From the NCBI RefSeq assembly GCF_964204865.1, contig NC_135258.1, positions 5,881,001 to 5,945,000 of the forward strand: a DNA stretch of 64,000 bases, in the 5' to 3' direction. Origin of the DNA: Styela clava. Its lineage: Eukaryota > Chordata > Ascidiacea > Stolidobranchia > Styelidae. The translations under genes were made by a program, and so were the position numbers. This document shows positions 22,875 through 33,156 of the stretch, piece after piece. Position 1 is the first letter of the stretch. Each line of letters starts with the position of its first letter. The notes under the pieces were generated by a model. It did not search any database, was not told the origin of the DNA, and saw only the letters and a list, made by a program, of their open reading frames with translations.

Positions 22875-25800
22875 CTACCAAGTAAAATTTTTTGAGGTAA
22901 TTAAACTGTAGGTATGTTCCATTGCTTGAGCGCAGATAAGTGACACACATGACTTTTTCCTACAAACTGGACAAGGTTTTAAAGTGTCAGTAGTTTTGGG
23001 AGATTCCTTGACACTTCCATTGCAAAAAGTTAATTCTTGTGAGCTGTCTGTATCTTGGGCAAACTCATTTACATCTTGGTCAGATTCTGCGTTTTTTGAT
23101 AAATCCAACTGGCCATCTTCTACATCATCAGCAGAATTATAGGAAAGCTTCGGCAATTGAAGAGTCTTTTTACATAAAGCACAAGAACAGTAATCTCTGA
23201 TGATCTTTCCCATCTTTGCTGACTCAACACCCAAATTTGAATCTTGGCTTTCACAAGCACTTGTTTCATCATCGTCTAAATTAGAGTTGCATGTGGATCC
23301 AACCTCTCTTACGTCTTCGACAGCATCCAAATCAACGCTAGCTATATCTGAACTTGAAATAGCTATGTAAAAATCAGCATTGTAACTGCTTAAGTTCTTT
23401 TTAAAAGTTTGTGAACCGGAAGTGTTTTCTGAATTTGAAGAAGAAATTTTGGCGTCCAGATCGACATTGTGAGTAATTGATTTTTCACTTTCATTCCGCA
23501 AACTTTCCATGTTCAAGTTATTTTTGACAGAATCTGGTACTACAGTATTCTGAGTGCTGGAATAAGTCTTGTCAGGGTTTGCCAAAGAATCTATATTATT
23601 ACAAAGCTCCATTTCATGGAACTTGCTATCTGCATCGCCAAAAGATCGTTCAATTACAAATGTGGATTCCCTTCCCAGTTCCAATGACTTGACATTTTTT
23701 GTATCACTAGGTTCTTCCTCCCTGCATGATTCGGCATCTTTGGCACTGGTCTTGTTTTCAGAGCGATTTTTCCTGGTTTTACTTTGTTTTGACCGTTTTT
23801 TGATTTTATGAAAGTGTTTCTCATGCTTTTTTAGTCGTGATTTCTTAGCAAAAGTAAGATTGCAATGTTTACAATTGAAATAAACCTGTTCATTTTCAGG
23901 GTGAACATTCATTGTGTGCTTCCGAAACTTCGAGTAAGTTGAAAAACGTTTCTTGCACTTTTCGCAATGGAATGGTTGCACTTTCGCTAAATGAACCTTT
24001 TCCATATGCTGTTTCAGAATTTTTGTTTTGCGAAACCGCTTTCCACATGCAATACAAATATGTTTTTTACGTTTTTTCTTTCTAATATTAAGTGGAATAG
24101 TCGGTAATTCAGGGGTATCGGATAAGATATGATTGGCTGGCTCACGTTGGTCGGAGTTTAAAATATTGCATACAGAGTCACTGGCCGAATCTTCATTACC
24201 ATCTGTGTTGCTAAAAATCTGGTTTTGACTGGATATATCCGACTCTAACCCGTCATCTGTGTGCAATTGCTCTTTGTTGCATACAATTTCACTGGTTACT
24301 TCTTCATTTTCATCTGCTTCCCTCAAATTCTGGTCTAGACCAGTTATATCTGGTTCTAACTTGTCGACAGTGAATAGTTGTCTTTTAGTAGCAGCATTAC
24401 AATCTTTGTTGCATACTGGTTCACTAGTTACTTCTTCATTTTCATCTGCTTCCCTCAAATTCTGATTTTGACTGGTTCTATCTGACTTTAACCAGTCTAG
24501 GAGCAGTTGCTTTTTGGTAGCAGCATTGCGGTCTTTACGCTGAGGTCGAAAAGCGATAACAGGGCTATTGTCTGAACAATTAAAGTCAGAAGACTCATCT
24601 TGATGTATACAAGGTTCATCATCATTTGGAATATCGTCCTTAGTACAAGAACTTTGAATTTTTCTATTGCCGTGCTCTTTTGTAGCATGGGCCTGTTTGT
24701 GGACTCTTGAATCACGGTCATTGTGAAAATTTGCCGTAATACTGGTTGCCACAGTTTCCCCACCGATGCCATTCTCTACAGCATTGTTTGGTTCTTTTAT
24801 ACAATTCTGTACATTTTTATCATTTATACAGCTATATTTTCCAATTTTACTCAAATGCTTCCTCATATGTTTTTGAAGAATCGGTTGTGAAGAGTATTGA
24901 TTTCCACATATACCACAAGAAATATCCCGAGCACCTTTGCGTTCATTTTTATGAATATAGTTTATATGATTCGTTAAGTCACACTTTCTAGGAAATTTCC
25001 TATCGCATAAACTACAATGTAAGCAGTCACTTATATGTACGTTATTAAAATTCCTTCTGTCACTTTTATGTACATCCTTCAAATGTCTCCTGACGTTACG
25101 ACTGCGAGCGAACATTTTATGACAGATATGGCATTGCTTGTCATTGTTAGGAGTAGTTGTAATGCTGTCTTTGTTTTGGGTATCCTTGATTTCGCTTGAA
25201 TCTTTATGTGTAAGCAATATTTCTTGTTTGTCTGACATTCGAGTTGTTTCAGAATTGGCAATAATATCAGATTTTGGCTTAGATTTATGTACATCATTTA
25301 GATGTCTTCTGACATGACGTTTTTGACTAAATGTTTTATGACAGATATGGCATTGCAAGTCACTGTTAGGAGGAGTAGTAATGCTGTCTTTGTTCTGGGT
25401 ATCCTTGATTTCGCTTGAATCTTTATGTGTAAGCAATATTTCTTGTTTGTCTGACATTCGAGTTGTTTCAGAATTGGCAATAATATCAGATTTTGGCTTA
25501 GATTTATGTACATCATTTAGATGTCTTCTGACATGACGTTTTTGACTAAACGTTTTATGACAGATATGGCATTCCTTATCATTGTCGAAAGAGATTGGAA
25601 CTCTGTCAAAATCTGGATCTTCCTGTTTGTCTGATTTTTGGGTCATTTTGGCATATTCATTCATATCAAATTCATGTACGGTTCTCAAATGTCTTATAAC
25701 ATGAGAATTCCGCGTAAATGTTTTACGACAAATATGACATTGCAAGTCGCTGTCAAGAGTAGTTGTAATCCTGTCTTTGTTTTGTGTATCACGAATTTCA

Positions 25801-28181
25801 CTTGATTCTTCCTGTGTAAGCAATGTTTGTTTGTCTAAATTTGCGTTTGTATCAGATATTGGGTCAGAATTATGTGCATTCCTTAAATGTCTTCTGACAT
25901 GAGATTTTTGAGTAAATGTTTTTTGAATATGACATTGCATGCCGCTGTCAGCAGTGGTAATGCTGTCATCGCTTCGTGTTTTCTGAATATCTTCGCGTGT
26001 AAGCAATATTTCTTGTTTGTCTGACTGCTGAGTTATTTCAGAATTTGCATTTATATCAAATTCATGTATGTCCCTTAAATGTCTTCTGACATGAGATTCC
26101 TGAGTGAAGGTTTTGCTACAAATATGACATTGCAAGTCGCTGTCAGTTGTAGTTGTAGTATTGCTGTCCTTGTTTTGTGTATCACAGATTTCGCTTGATT
26201 CTTTTTGTGTATCCAATGTTTCTTGCTTTTCCGACTCCTGAGTGGTTACAGATTTTGGGTCAGATCTATGTGCATTTCTTAAATGTCTTCTGACCTGACA
26301 CTTTTGACTGAACGTTTTATAGCAAATATGACATTGTTTGTCACTGTCATGGGTAATTTGAAAGCTGCCAATATTTTGTGTTTTCTCGTTTCCACTTAAT
26401 TTTTTCCGTTTCTCTGGCTCTTGAATTATTTTTTCAAATAAATCAAGGGTGGGTTCACCGTCATTATTTTTTGTTTTCTGCTTTTCGCTTGATTGCACAT
26501 CTGAGTCCTGAGTTGTTTCAGCATTTGCACCTGTAGAAGGTTGAGGGAGACCGTCAAAATTGTGCGTTTTCTGGTTCCCAATCAATTTTCTTCGCTTTTC
26601 TGATTTTTGGGTTATCTCGGCATTAGCATTTGTAGAGGGTTCATCGACATTATTTTGTGTTTTCTTGTTTCCGCTTAATTTTTTTCGTTTCTCTGGTTTT
26701 TGAGTTATTTTTTCATTCAAATCAATAGTCGGTTCACCGTCAATAGTTTGTGTTTTCTGCTCTTCATTTGATTTTTTCAGCTTCTCTGGCTCTTGATCTT
26801 GAGTTATTTTAGCATTTGAATCTATAGTAGGTTCCGGAACGTCATCAATATTGTGTGTTACCTGGTTTTCTCTCAATTTTCTTCGCTTTCCTGATTTTTG
26901 TGTTCTGGCAGTTGTCAAACATATAGTAGGCTTGGGAACACTGTCAATGTTTTGTATTTTCTGGTTTTCCACCATTTCGTTCTGCAGGGGTGACTCTTGA
27001 GTAATTTTGGCATTCTTCGTGGGCTCACTGTCGTTATTTTTTGTTGTCTGCTTTTCACTTAATATTTTCCACTTCTCCGACTTATGGGTTATTTTGTCAT
27101 TTAAATCTATAGTAGGTTTTGAAACACTGTCAATATTTTGTGTTTTTTGGTTTTCTATCATTTCTTTCTGCGGACGTGATGGCACTTTGTTTTTACTCTC
27201 CATTTCTTGACTTGAATCCATCGGCACACATATTGTTTTGACATTATCGTTTATATCATGTTCCAAACTAGCTGGTTCTTCATGTGACGAAACACCAAAT
27301 TTGGAGAGGTATTTTTTATGATCTCTCAACTTTTCAAGTTTTACAAAACAATTCCAAAGAGAGGAGATATCTAATATCTTGAATGGGGAAGCTTCTCCAT
27401 TTTGGCTATTCTGGACGAATTCTAATGAGTCATCAGTTGAATTTGGGTGTAATGATGACTCATCAATTTTGGAATTTTTTGATAACAATGACTTGGTGAT
27501 TTTTGAATTTTTCAGAAGGCGATCTACAATTTTAGAAAAAGTTCTTCGCGATTTTGACATGTGTTTTTTAGCGTGATATCTTCTATGCCTCTTTAAATCG
27601 ATAGCTCTAAAAAACCTCATTCCACATTTAAAACATTGACTGCCAGATTCATCCTCACTTGAGGAGCGGAATTCGTATATTATATCGCTAATGTCCAAAT
27701 CATCCATCGGAGGTGGAGAGATAGATTTCTGATTTATTATTTGCGTAACAGAATCTTGTTTTTGCACCTCAACTTCTTCTTTTGCTTTGTCAACCAAAAA
27801 CTGCTCGTACTCTGCTTGCTCCTCAAACAGCTTTTCAAATAATGTTCGCTCATCCATAAATTTTACGGAATCAGTACAGTTATCTGTGTGGGAGGTATCC
27901 AAATCTTTTATATCAAATTGCATATTGAATTTTTCGAAAAAATTGCACCGATAGGGGTTTTCAGTGGTTTCAGAATTCTCAAAGCATAATCTTTTATCAT
28001 CGTTAATTTGCCCGGTTTTCGATTGTTGTAAGAATTCCAATTCAGTTGGCATTAGTGACAAATCACCATTTTTGTGGAATTGCGTAGGATTTCCGTCAAC
28101 ACCTGAAGGACGCTCAGGGCTGCAATGAAGCGCCGTTTGTGCAGGTAACGCACAGTTTCGTTCAATATACTTGTCCAACAT
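22875..28181 (-). CDS. Large C2H2 zinc-finger protein, 1768 aa
   Basis: Single uninterrupted coding exon, probably a nuclear DNA-binding regulator. I count about 13 C2H2 fingers: one near residues 182-204 (CFKCGMRFFRAIDLKRH), a run at about 615-1110 mostly of the type CHICHKTFSQKRHVRRH, and three at about 1370-1460 (CIACGKRFRKTKILKQH onward). Fingers 2-8 are separated by long acidic/polar spacers instead of TGEKP linkers. Residues about 330-600 are degenerate 40-50 aa repeats of the form KSEKRRKL..NQKTQN..D..P. One finger (QCHIQKTFTQKSHVRRH) has lost its second cysteine. A C-terminal Cys cluster reads PCPVCRKKSCVSLIC. The N-terminal region around the first finger is shared with the gene at 31,015-33,156, so the two are paralogues. 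No family assignment or target can be read from the sequence. Confidence 0.88.
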   Translation of the reverse strand: MLDKYIERNCALPAQTALHCSPERPSGVDGNPTQFHKNGDLSLMPTELEFLQQSKTGQINDDKRLCFENSETTENPYRCNFFEKFNMQFDIKDLDTSHTDNCTDSVKFMDERTLFEKLFEEQAEYEQFLVDKAKEEVEVQKQDSVTQIINQKSISPPPMDDLDISDIIYEFRSSSEDESGSQCFKCGMRFFRAIDLKRHRRYHAKKHMSKSRRTFSKIVDRLLKNSKITKSLLSKNSKIDESSLHPNSTDDSLEFVQNSQNGEASPFKILDISSLWNCFVKLEKLRDHKKYLSKFGVSSHEEPASLEHDINDNVKTICVPMDSSQEMESKNKVPSRPQKEMIENQKTQNIDSVSKPTIDLNDKITHKSEKWKILSEKQTTKNNDSEPTKNAKITQESPLQNEMVENQKIQNIDSVPKPTICLTTARTQKSGKRRKLRENQVTHNIDDVPEPTIDSNAKITQDQEPEKLKKSNEEQKTQTIDGEPTIDLNEKITQKPEKRKKLSGNKKTQNNVDEPSTNANAEITQKSEKRRKLIGNQKTHNFDGLPQPSTGANAETTQDSDVQSSEKQKTKNNDGEPTLDLFEKIIQEPEKRKKLSGNEKTQNIGSFQITHDSDKQCHICYKTFSQKCQVRRHLRNAHRSDPKSVTTQESEKQETLDTQKESSEICDTQNKDSNTTTTTDSDLQCHICSKTFTQESHVRRHLRDIHEFDINANSEITQQSDKQEILLTREDIQKTRSDDSITTADSGMQCHIQKTFTQKSHVRRHLRNAHNSDPISDTNANLDKQTLLTQEESSEIRDTQNKDRITTTLDSDLQCHICRKTFTRNSHVIRHLRTVHEFDMNEYAKMTQKSDKQEDPDFDRVPISFDNDKECHICHKTFSQKRHVRRHLNDVHKSKPKSDIIANSETTRMSDKQEILLTHKDSSEIKDTQNKDSITTPPNSDLQCHICHKTFSQKRHVRRHLNDVHKSKPKSDIIANSETTRMSDKQEILLTHKDSSEIKDTQNKDSITTTPNNDKQCHICHKMFARSRNVRRHLKDVHKSDRRNFNNVHISDCLHCSLCDRKFPRKCDLTNHINYIHKNERKGARDISCGICGNQYSSQPILQKHMRKHLSKIGKYSCINDKNVQNCIKEPNNAVENGIGGETVATSITANFHNDRDSRVHKQAHATKEHGNRKIQSSCTKDDIPNDDEPCIHQDESSDFNCSDNSPVIAFRPQRKDRNAATKKQLLLDWLKSDRTSQNQNLREADENEEVTSEPVCNKDCNAATKRQLFTVDKLEPDITGLDQNLREADENEEVTSEIVCNKEQLHTDDGLESDISSQNQIFSNTDGNEDSASDSVCNILNSDQREPANHILSDTPELPTIPLNIRKKKRKKHICIACGKRFRKTKILKQHMEKVHLAKVQPFHCEKCKKRFSTYSKFRKHTMNVHPENEQVYFNCKHCNLTFAKKSRLKKHEKHFHKIKKRSKQSKTRKNRSENKTSAKDAESCREEEPSDTKNVKSLELGRESTFVIERSFGDADSKFHEMELCNNIDSLANPDKTYSSTQNTVVPDSVKNNLNMESLRNESEKSITHNVDLDAKISSSNSENTSGSQTFKKNLSSYNADFYIAISSSDIASVDLDAVEDVREVGSTCNSNLDDDETSACESQDSNLGVESAKMGKIIRDYCSCALCKKTLQLPKLSYNSADDVEDGQLDLSKNAESDQDVNEFAQDTDSSQELTFCNGSVKESPKTTDTLKPCPVCRKKSCVSLICAQAMEHTYSLITSKNFTW
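25136..25574 (-). repeat. 219-bp in-frame tandem duplication inside the large zinc-finger gene
   Basis: Two nearly identical units with a 219-bp (73-codon) period. Each codes for one finger (CHICHKTFSQKRHVRRH) plus its spacer (KSDIIANSETTRMSDKQEI). The two units differ at only a few bases, while neighbouring finger units are clearly more diverged, so this duplication is recent. Confidence 0.9.
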
Positions 28182-28747
28182 ACTGTCATCTACGATCCGT
28201 TATACTTTTTATTCAAGAAGAATTCTTCAAAAAATATTCCCTTCCTTTCAATGTAGTCTTGTTCAGTTGTTGTAGTCATTACAGATGTTTACAGTAGGCT
28301 GAAAGACATCCTGATAGAACTACAAACCTAAATTAATTTATTCTGAAATCTGAGAAAAAAATATTGGATCATGACATAGAAATAACATGAATATGCTGAT
28401 AAAAGATAATAACCTGAACAAATAAAGATTAGGAAATTCGAACTAGCACACGAACTAAGCACAGGATGGAAATTCAGAAAAAAATCAAATAAAACGGCAA
28501 TATTTTAAAAGTGAAGAATATGGGTTGGATGGTTTAGAGACGCTTCGGTCCACGATACCAATTACTTATTTTGCTATTATCAGTGGAAGTGAATTGTCGC
28601 GTTATTGTAAGGTGGGGTATATGCATGTACAACTATATTAAAGTTTATGACACTGCCACTACAAACCTTAAAGCCATCTTCATGCATCAATAGGCATGGG
28701 TTAAAGGTCACTATATTACGGGTATTTTATTTTATTGTTCATTATTT
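28182..28747. other. 5' flank of the large zinc-finger gene, nothing distinct
   Basis: AT-rich. The large minus-strand zinc-finger gene must be transcribed from here or further right. I see no clear TATA box or coding exon. Confidence 0.4.
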
Positions 28748-28861
28748 GGCGCTCCTGAAGTATGCATACCAAGATGGCGGACACTGAAACGTAGTATGTG
28801 TTCCAGGTTAGGCCATAATTTCCGATGTCCGCCATCTTGGTACGCATACTTCAGGAGTACC
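28748..28861. mobile_element. Palindromic MITE (family A) with perfect 8-bp duplication
   Basis: GGCGCTCCTGAAGTATGCAT to CGCATACTTCAGGAGTACC. Flanks CATTATTT on both sides. The inner arm reads GGCGGACA instead of GGCGCACAACC, so this is a subfamily variant. Confidence 0.92.
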
Positions 28862-29225
28862 CATTATTTTTTTATTGCAATTAATGAAAGAGATAAAAAT
28901 TAAAAGTTCCAACGCAAATTAAACAACACCATTCTTTGTTTTTTAACATCCGACATAAAACTCATACGCATCGGACATTGTGTAAAGTAATGAACCAAGA
29001 AAAAGAACATATTTAAATCATCATAATTAAATAATTAAATCAATTTTTATTTTCATTAATAGTCATAATAACTAATAAATATGGTAAATAGCAAGATAAT
29101 TCATTTTCATTAATAAAATTCTTCGCTCTCAGTTATCTGTATCGTAGCTGAAACGTCTGGTACAATAAGTCTTATGCCAGTTAGTTTTCAACCTTTTAGC
29201 AAGTGGATATTATATAGGATGGGAA

Positions 29226-29415
29226 GGGTGTCCATAAAGTCTTGCATAAAAAATTGCAAAGGAAATTTACATACAGTTTTGGCCCTCACAGATGTATTAA
29301 ATGAAGTAAAAATACTTAAACAATTACTGATTGAATTACAACAAACCTGGTTAAGATATATTGAGAACTGACTTCATAACAAAATTGAAATTGTAAAGAG
29401 ACTTTATGGACACCC
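29226..29415. mobile_element. 190-bp mariner-type MITE
   Basis: Perfect 17-bp terminal inverted repeats GGGTGTCCATAAAGTCT, which is a mariner-like end. The interior has a short open frame without recognisable transposase motifs. Confidence 0.8.
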
Positions 29416-29520
29416 GATGTTCCAAAAACTAAGGATACGATAGCCTACTGTCTGTCTAGTGGTGTCTACGATACAGTTAACAGTTACTACAATTCATAAA
29501 TTCAGTCATTGGGAGTTTTA

Positions 29521-29743
29521 GGTACTCCCCAGGTATGTGAACCAAGATGGTGGACACCGGAACGTAGTATGTGTACCAGGTTAGAGTTGGGCCATAATTT
29601 TATACCAATTTTCCTTATTTTAGTTCTATTACAAGTTCGAAGATTAGCCAAGTAACTCTCATAGTCTTTGTACCTGAAATTAAGGCCTAACCTTAACCTG
29701 GTGGTGGTGTCCGCCATCCTGGTTCTCATACTTCAGGAGTACA
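29521..29743. mobile_element. Hybrid family A/B MITE
   Basis: Outer ends are family A (AACCAAGATGGTGGACACC and the inverse ending CTTCAGGAGTAC), with a family B interior (TTCCTTATTTTAGTTCTATT, ACAAGTTCGA). It shows that A and B are variants of one lineage or can recombine. Confidence 0.75.
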
Positions 29744-30639
29744 AAAATTTTGGAATATACAGGTATAGGCTATACCTGGCTATATATGTATTCTCAATCG
29801 TCTCATAGTGGTAAGAAACATAAACAAGTTGACAATTATTAATATTGGACGGGATATATGCACAAGACTATACCGGCATGAAACACATTTTTTCGGCATG
29901 CATATTAAAAAACATCTTGTATACAGTATTAAACACAATATTTTGGCATACACCACTTTTGATAAATATTGAACAGCAAATCTATGCATGCAAATTCATG
30001 TCTTCACACATAATTCAAAAAGTTGTCTGCTAGAAATCATCTCAGTCCTGATGTAACTGCTGCATGTGCAAAGATCAAAACTACACAATAACAACCAATG
30101 ATTATAATGACTTGTGGAAGAAAAGATGATGCAGCAAGTATCTAATTGATGGACGGTTGATCAAATACCTATGGCCCAGTCTTCAATTCATTGAAAAAGG
30201 CTCGCCACCATTGGTTTAGCTTATCAAAGCAAATGTAATCTATTTGGAAATGGCATTAGAATACCTGCAAGGAGGCTAAGCCAACTTTACTAATTTTGAG
30301 TAAAATTTGACAATATTCAAATCAGAATTGATAAAATCTCATAAAGGCAAAACTAGTTATTAAGTAAACTGAAGAGTAGAGAACCATTAATCTTAGTGTT
30401 AATCTTATTAAGTTTAGTAAAACCTAACCTTGGAAAAAAGATAAACATCTCATCACATATTTCCTCTCGGTAAAATATAGTACAATTCTATACAGTATTC
30501 CGTATATAATAATAATAATATGAAAAAATGGATACCATATTGTAAATAACAATAAAAGCTAAATTTTATGAGTAAATAATCTCAAAGGCACCAACATACA
30601 GAAAAATTCAGTACTTTTAGCAGTATAGGATAATATTTA
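29744..30639. other. Intergenic, no gene seen
   Basis: AT-rich, with a small AATAATAATA microsatellite near 30,510. Nothing else identified. Confidence 0.4.
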
Positions 30640-30930
30640 CATATTTATCCTACGAGAGAAGAAAGCCCATAAGGTGGCAAACCACGGCCTCTCGTCCGGT
30701 TACCATTCCATGTCGGGTATGGTATTAGTTTGGCAGTTATTAGTTTTTGGAAGCATGAACTTGGTAGAGAAAGCTGTAACCCACCAGCGGTTATGTTTAC
30801 GAGAACCACCACCCTATGGCGACGAGGAGTCCACCAATCCTTTTGCACATATTTATCCCCGCATCAGATTCGAATGGCGAGCGTAGTCATAACGCTTAGC
30901 ACAATGTGCCACACTGCCTATCCGAATATT
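30640..30930 (-). repeat. SINE, downstream of the 713-aa zinc-finger gene
   Basis: Carries CCACGGCCTCTCGTCCGGTT, AGCTGTAACCCACCAGCGGT, GCGACGAGGAGTCCACCAAT and GCGAGCGTAGTCATAACGC. The B box is replaced by ATCAGATTCGAATGG. It begins 84 bp after the stop codon of the gene. Confidence 0.75.
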
Positions 30931-31014
30931 TAATATAAAATCCAGCAAGGCTGGGCGACGCCCAGATATCAAATCACACCCTTGACTGACTGATCGATTT
31001 CAGAAAAAAAATAT

Positions 31015-33156
31015 TCAGCAGGGATTGTGACATTGAGTGGGCACCTTATTCACTGGACTTGAACACCTCAGATTATTACAACAATAAGAATCTTCGCCTG
31101 TGTGACTCCTCATGTGATCTTTCAATTCATGAAAACGAAACAAATCCCCGCACATTTCGCAAAAGTATATCCAGCATCTGTTTAAATCCAAATGAGTTTG
31201 AAATTCTTTTTCATTCAAAAATTTTTCTGCACATTTCACACATTCAAGGTATAATTTTTCTGTGTATTTTTCAAAATGCTTTTCTAAGTGTTTCATAGAC
31301 GTAAAACTAATGTTGCAGTCAGGACAAATAGGTTTAGAAGAATGAATCATAATTTCGTGTTTCACCAAGCATGGTTTATGCTTGAATATTTTATCACAAA
31401 ATTTGCAGACATATTCATTTCGAGCTCTGTGTAATTGTACAATTTCTCTGCATTGGTGGTTTTCATATTGAGAAATGATAGAGCTGCTGCTTTCGCTAGA
31501 AAATTGATTCGATTCGATAACATGGTTGCCAGATTTTGAGATAGTTGGTGATTCTTTGTGTGTCAAATCAATAAACTCGTTGCCAAGCTGTATATGTGGC
31601 TCTTTACCATAGAGAATGAAATCTTCAATAACATAACTCTCAATCGCCACAGAGCTGCACTCCTTTGCAGCATGGCCTTGAATAACAGTCATAGGTTCCT
31701 CATTGCTGCACCTCTCCACGACATCATTCGTTTTTTTTAGACAATTCCTTTCTTTGTCTTTTATAATAACTTTTTCTTTTCCAATTTTACTCAAATGTTT
31801 TCCCATATGTTTTTCAAGATTCCAACGCGTGGAGTATTCGTTTCCACATACGTAACACAAAAAATCCGAATAAAATTTTTTGTCATTTTTATGAGCACGG
31901 TTCATGTGTCGACTGAAGTCAGACTTTCTGGAAAATCCCTGGTTACAGGTGCTACAAAAAATTTTATGTACCTCCCCTAAATGTCTTTTGACATGTTGTT
32001 TTCGACTCAACGTTAACAATTTATGTACCTCCCTCAAATGTCTTCTGACGTGTTGTTTCTGACTGAATGTTTTATGGCAGATATGACATTGTTTTCCGCT
32101 GTCAGCAGTATTTCGGAAACCACCAATATTTTGTTTTTTCCGGTTTTCTCTTAGTTCTTTCTGAGGAAACAATGGTGCTAGTACTTTTGACCTTTTCGTT
32201 GTTTTGAGATTTGCATTTATACCTAGTTTTGGGTCAGATTTATTTACGTTCCTTAAATGCACGTTCTTGGTTGTTTTTGCTTTTGCATTTGTACCTAGTT
32301 TTGGGTTAGATTTATGTACATTCTTCAAATGTCTTTTGACATGATCTTTTCGAGTAAACATTTTACGGCAAATATAGCATTGCAGGTTCTTGACACAATG
32401 AATTGGGACACCGTCATTATTTTTTGTTTCATGATTTCCACTTAAATTTTTCTGTACAAGTGATGACGCTTGTTTGCTTTCACTTTTCAATTTTTCACCT
32501 GACTTCTCAGACTTTTTTTGATTTGTTATGGCATTTCCATTTATATCATGCTCTGAGATAACAGATTCTTCATGCAATGCAACATTCAAGTTTAAAAAGT
32601 ATTTTTCATAACTTGTTAACTTTTTAATATTCACAAAACAATCTTGTAAGGAGGAGATATCCTCAATCTTATTTCTGCCATTCTTCTTGAATACGGAAGA
32701 TTCTTCATTAGGGCTGTCTTGGAAAATTTCTAATGACTCGTCAGTTTTTTCAAAACTGGTTTGGACCACTGAAGACGATTCAGCAATTATTGAAATTTGT
32801 AGTAACGGCGGCGACTCAACAGTTTTGAAATTTTCAAAATTATTACAATTTTGAGAAAAACTGTCTCGTGAATTTGAATGAGTTTTTTTAGCATGATATC
32901 TTAAATGTCTCTGTAAATCGATGGTTCTAAAAAACTTCATTCTACATTTAAAACATTCGTCGCCAGATTCATCCTCACTTGAGGCTTCATTGCCAGATTC
33001 ATTCTCACTTGAGGGTTGAGACTCAGATAGATCACTGCTTTCCGAATCCTCTACGGGGGATGGGGAATCTGATCTCTGATCTACTACTATTGTAATTAAA
33101 TCTTGATTTCCGACGCCGTCATCTTCTATTGATGGATCAACCAAAAAAGACATCAT
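31015..33156 (-). CDS. C2H2 zinc-finger protein, 713 aa, C-terminus truncated
   Basis: First ATG at 33156; the open frame extends upstream only through a GTG. A TTTTCCAG acceptor-like site lies about 40 nt upstream, so a 5' non-coding exon is likely. An acidic, Ser-rich N-terminus precedes a first finger (CFKCRMKFFRTIDLQRH, about residues 70-90) shared with the 1768-aa neighbour. About eight further fingers follow. One has lost its CxxC half (LSRKQHVKRHLGEVH), one is atypical (CPDCNISFTSMKHLEKH, ending in Y-T-E) and one is C2HC-like (HLDLNRC). From about residue 540 it is collinear with the 294-aa protein at 38,315. That similarity stops right after GEDSY, where the paralogue goes on for four more fingers. 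The last about 18 residues here are encoded by sequence resembling antisense mariner transposase. Confidence 0.85.
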   Translation of the reverse strand: MMSFLVDPSIEDDGVGNQDLITIVVDQRSDSPSPVEDSESSDLSESQPSSENESGNEASSEDESGDECFKCRMKFFRTIDLQRHLRYHAKKTHSNSRDSFSQNCNNFENFKTVESPPLLQISIIAESSSVVQTSFEKTDESLEIFQDSPNEESSVFKKNGRNKIEDISSLQDCFVNIKKLTSYEKYFLNLNVALHEESVISEHDINGNAITNQKKSEKSGEKLKSESKQASSLVQKNLSGNHETKNNDGVPIHCVKNLQCYICRKMFTRKDHVKRHLKNVHKSNPKLGTNAKAKTTKNVHLRNVNKSDPKLGINANLKTTKRSKVLAPLFPQKELRENRKKQNIGGFRNTADSGKQCHICHKTFSQKQHVRRHLREVHKLLTLSRKQHVKRHLGEVHKIFCSTCNQGFSRKSDFSRHMNRAHKNDKKFYSDFLCYVCGNEYSTRWNLEKHMGKHLSKIGKEKVIIKDKERNCLKKTNDVVERCSNEEPMTVIQGHAAKECSSVAIESYVIEDFILYGKEPHIQLGNEFIDLTHKESPTISKSGNHVIESNQFSSESSSSIISQYENHQCREIVQLHRARNEYVCKFCDKIFKHKPCLVKHEIMIHSSKPICPDCNISFTSMKHLEKHFEKYTEKLYLECVKCAEKFLNEKEFQTHLDLNRCWIYFCEMCGDLFRFHELKDHMRSHTGEDSYCCNNLRCSSPVNKVPTQCHNPC
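31023..31079 (+). mobile_element. Mariner/Tc1-type transposase remnant, antisense to the zinc-finger 3' end
   Basis: Plus-strand reading from 31023 gives DIEWAPYSLDLNTSDYY. It resembles the conserved motif around the catalytic aspartate of mariner/Tc1 transposases (EWAPxSPDLxxxDYYLW type). The similarity is about 17 residues and then runs into the zinc-finger coding sequence. No other transposase part was recognised. Short, hence only moderate confidence. Confidence 0.55.

Noticed and set aside
25136-25574. CRISPR-like or satellite array
   Set aside because: The repeats are coding, in frame and two in number, so they are zinc-finger modules.
29174-29371. Possible transposase frame in the 190-bp mariner MITE
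   Set aside because: Too short, and no recognisable transposase motif in the translation.
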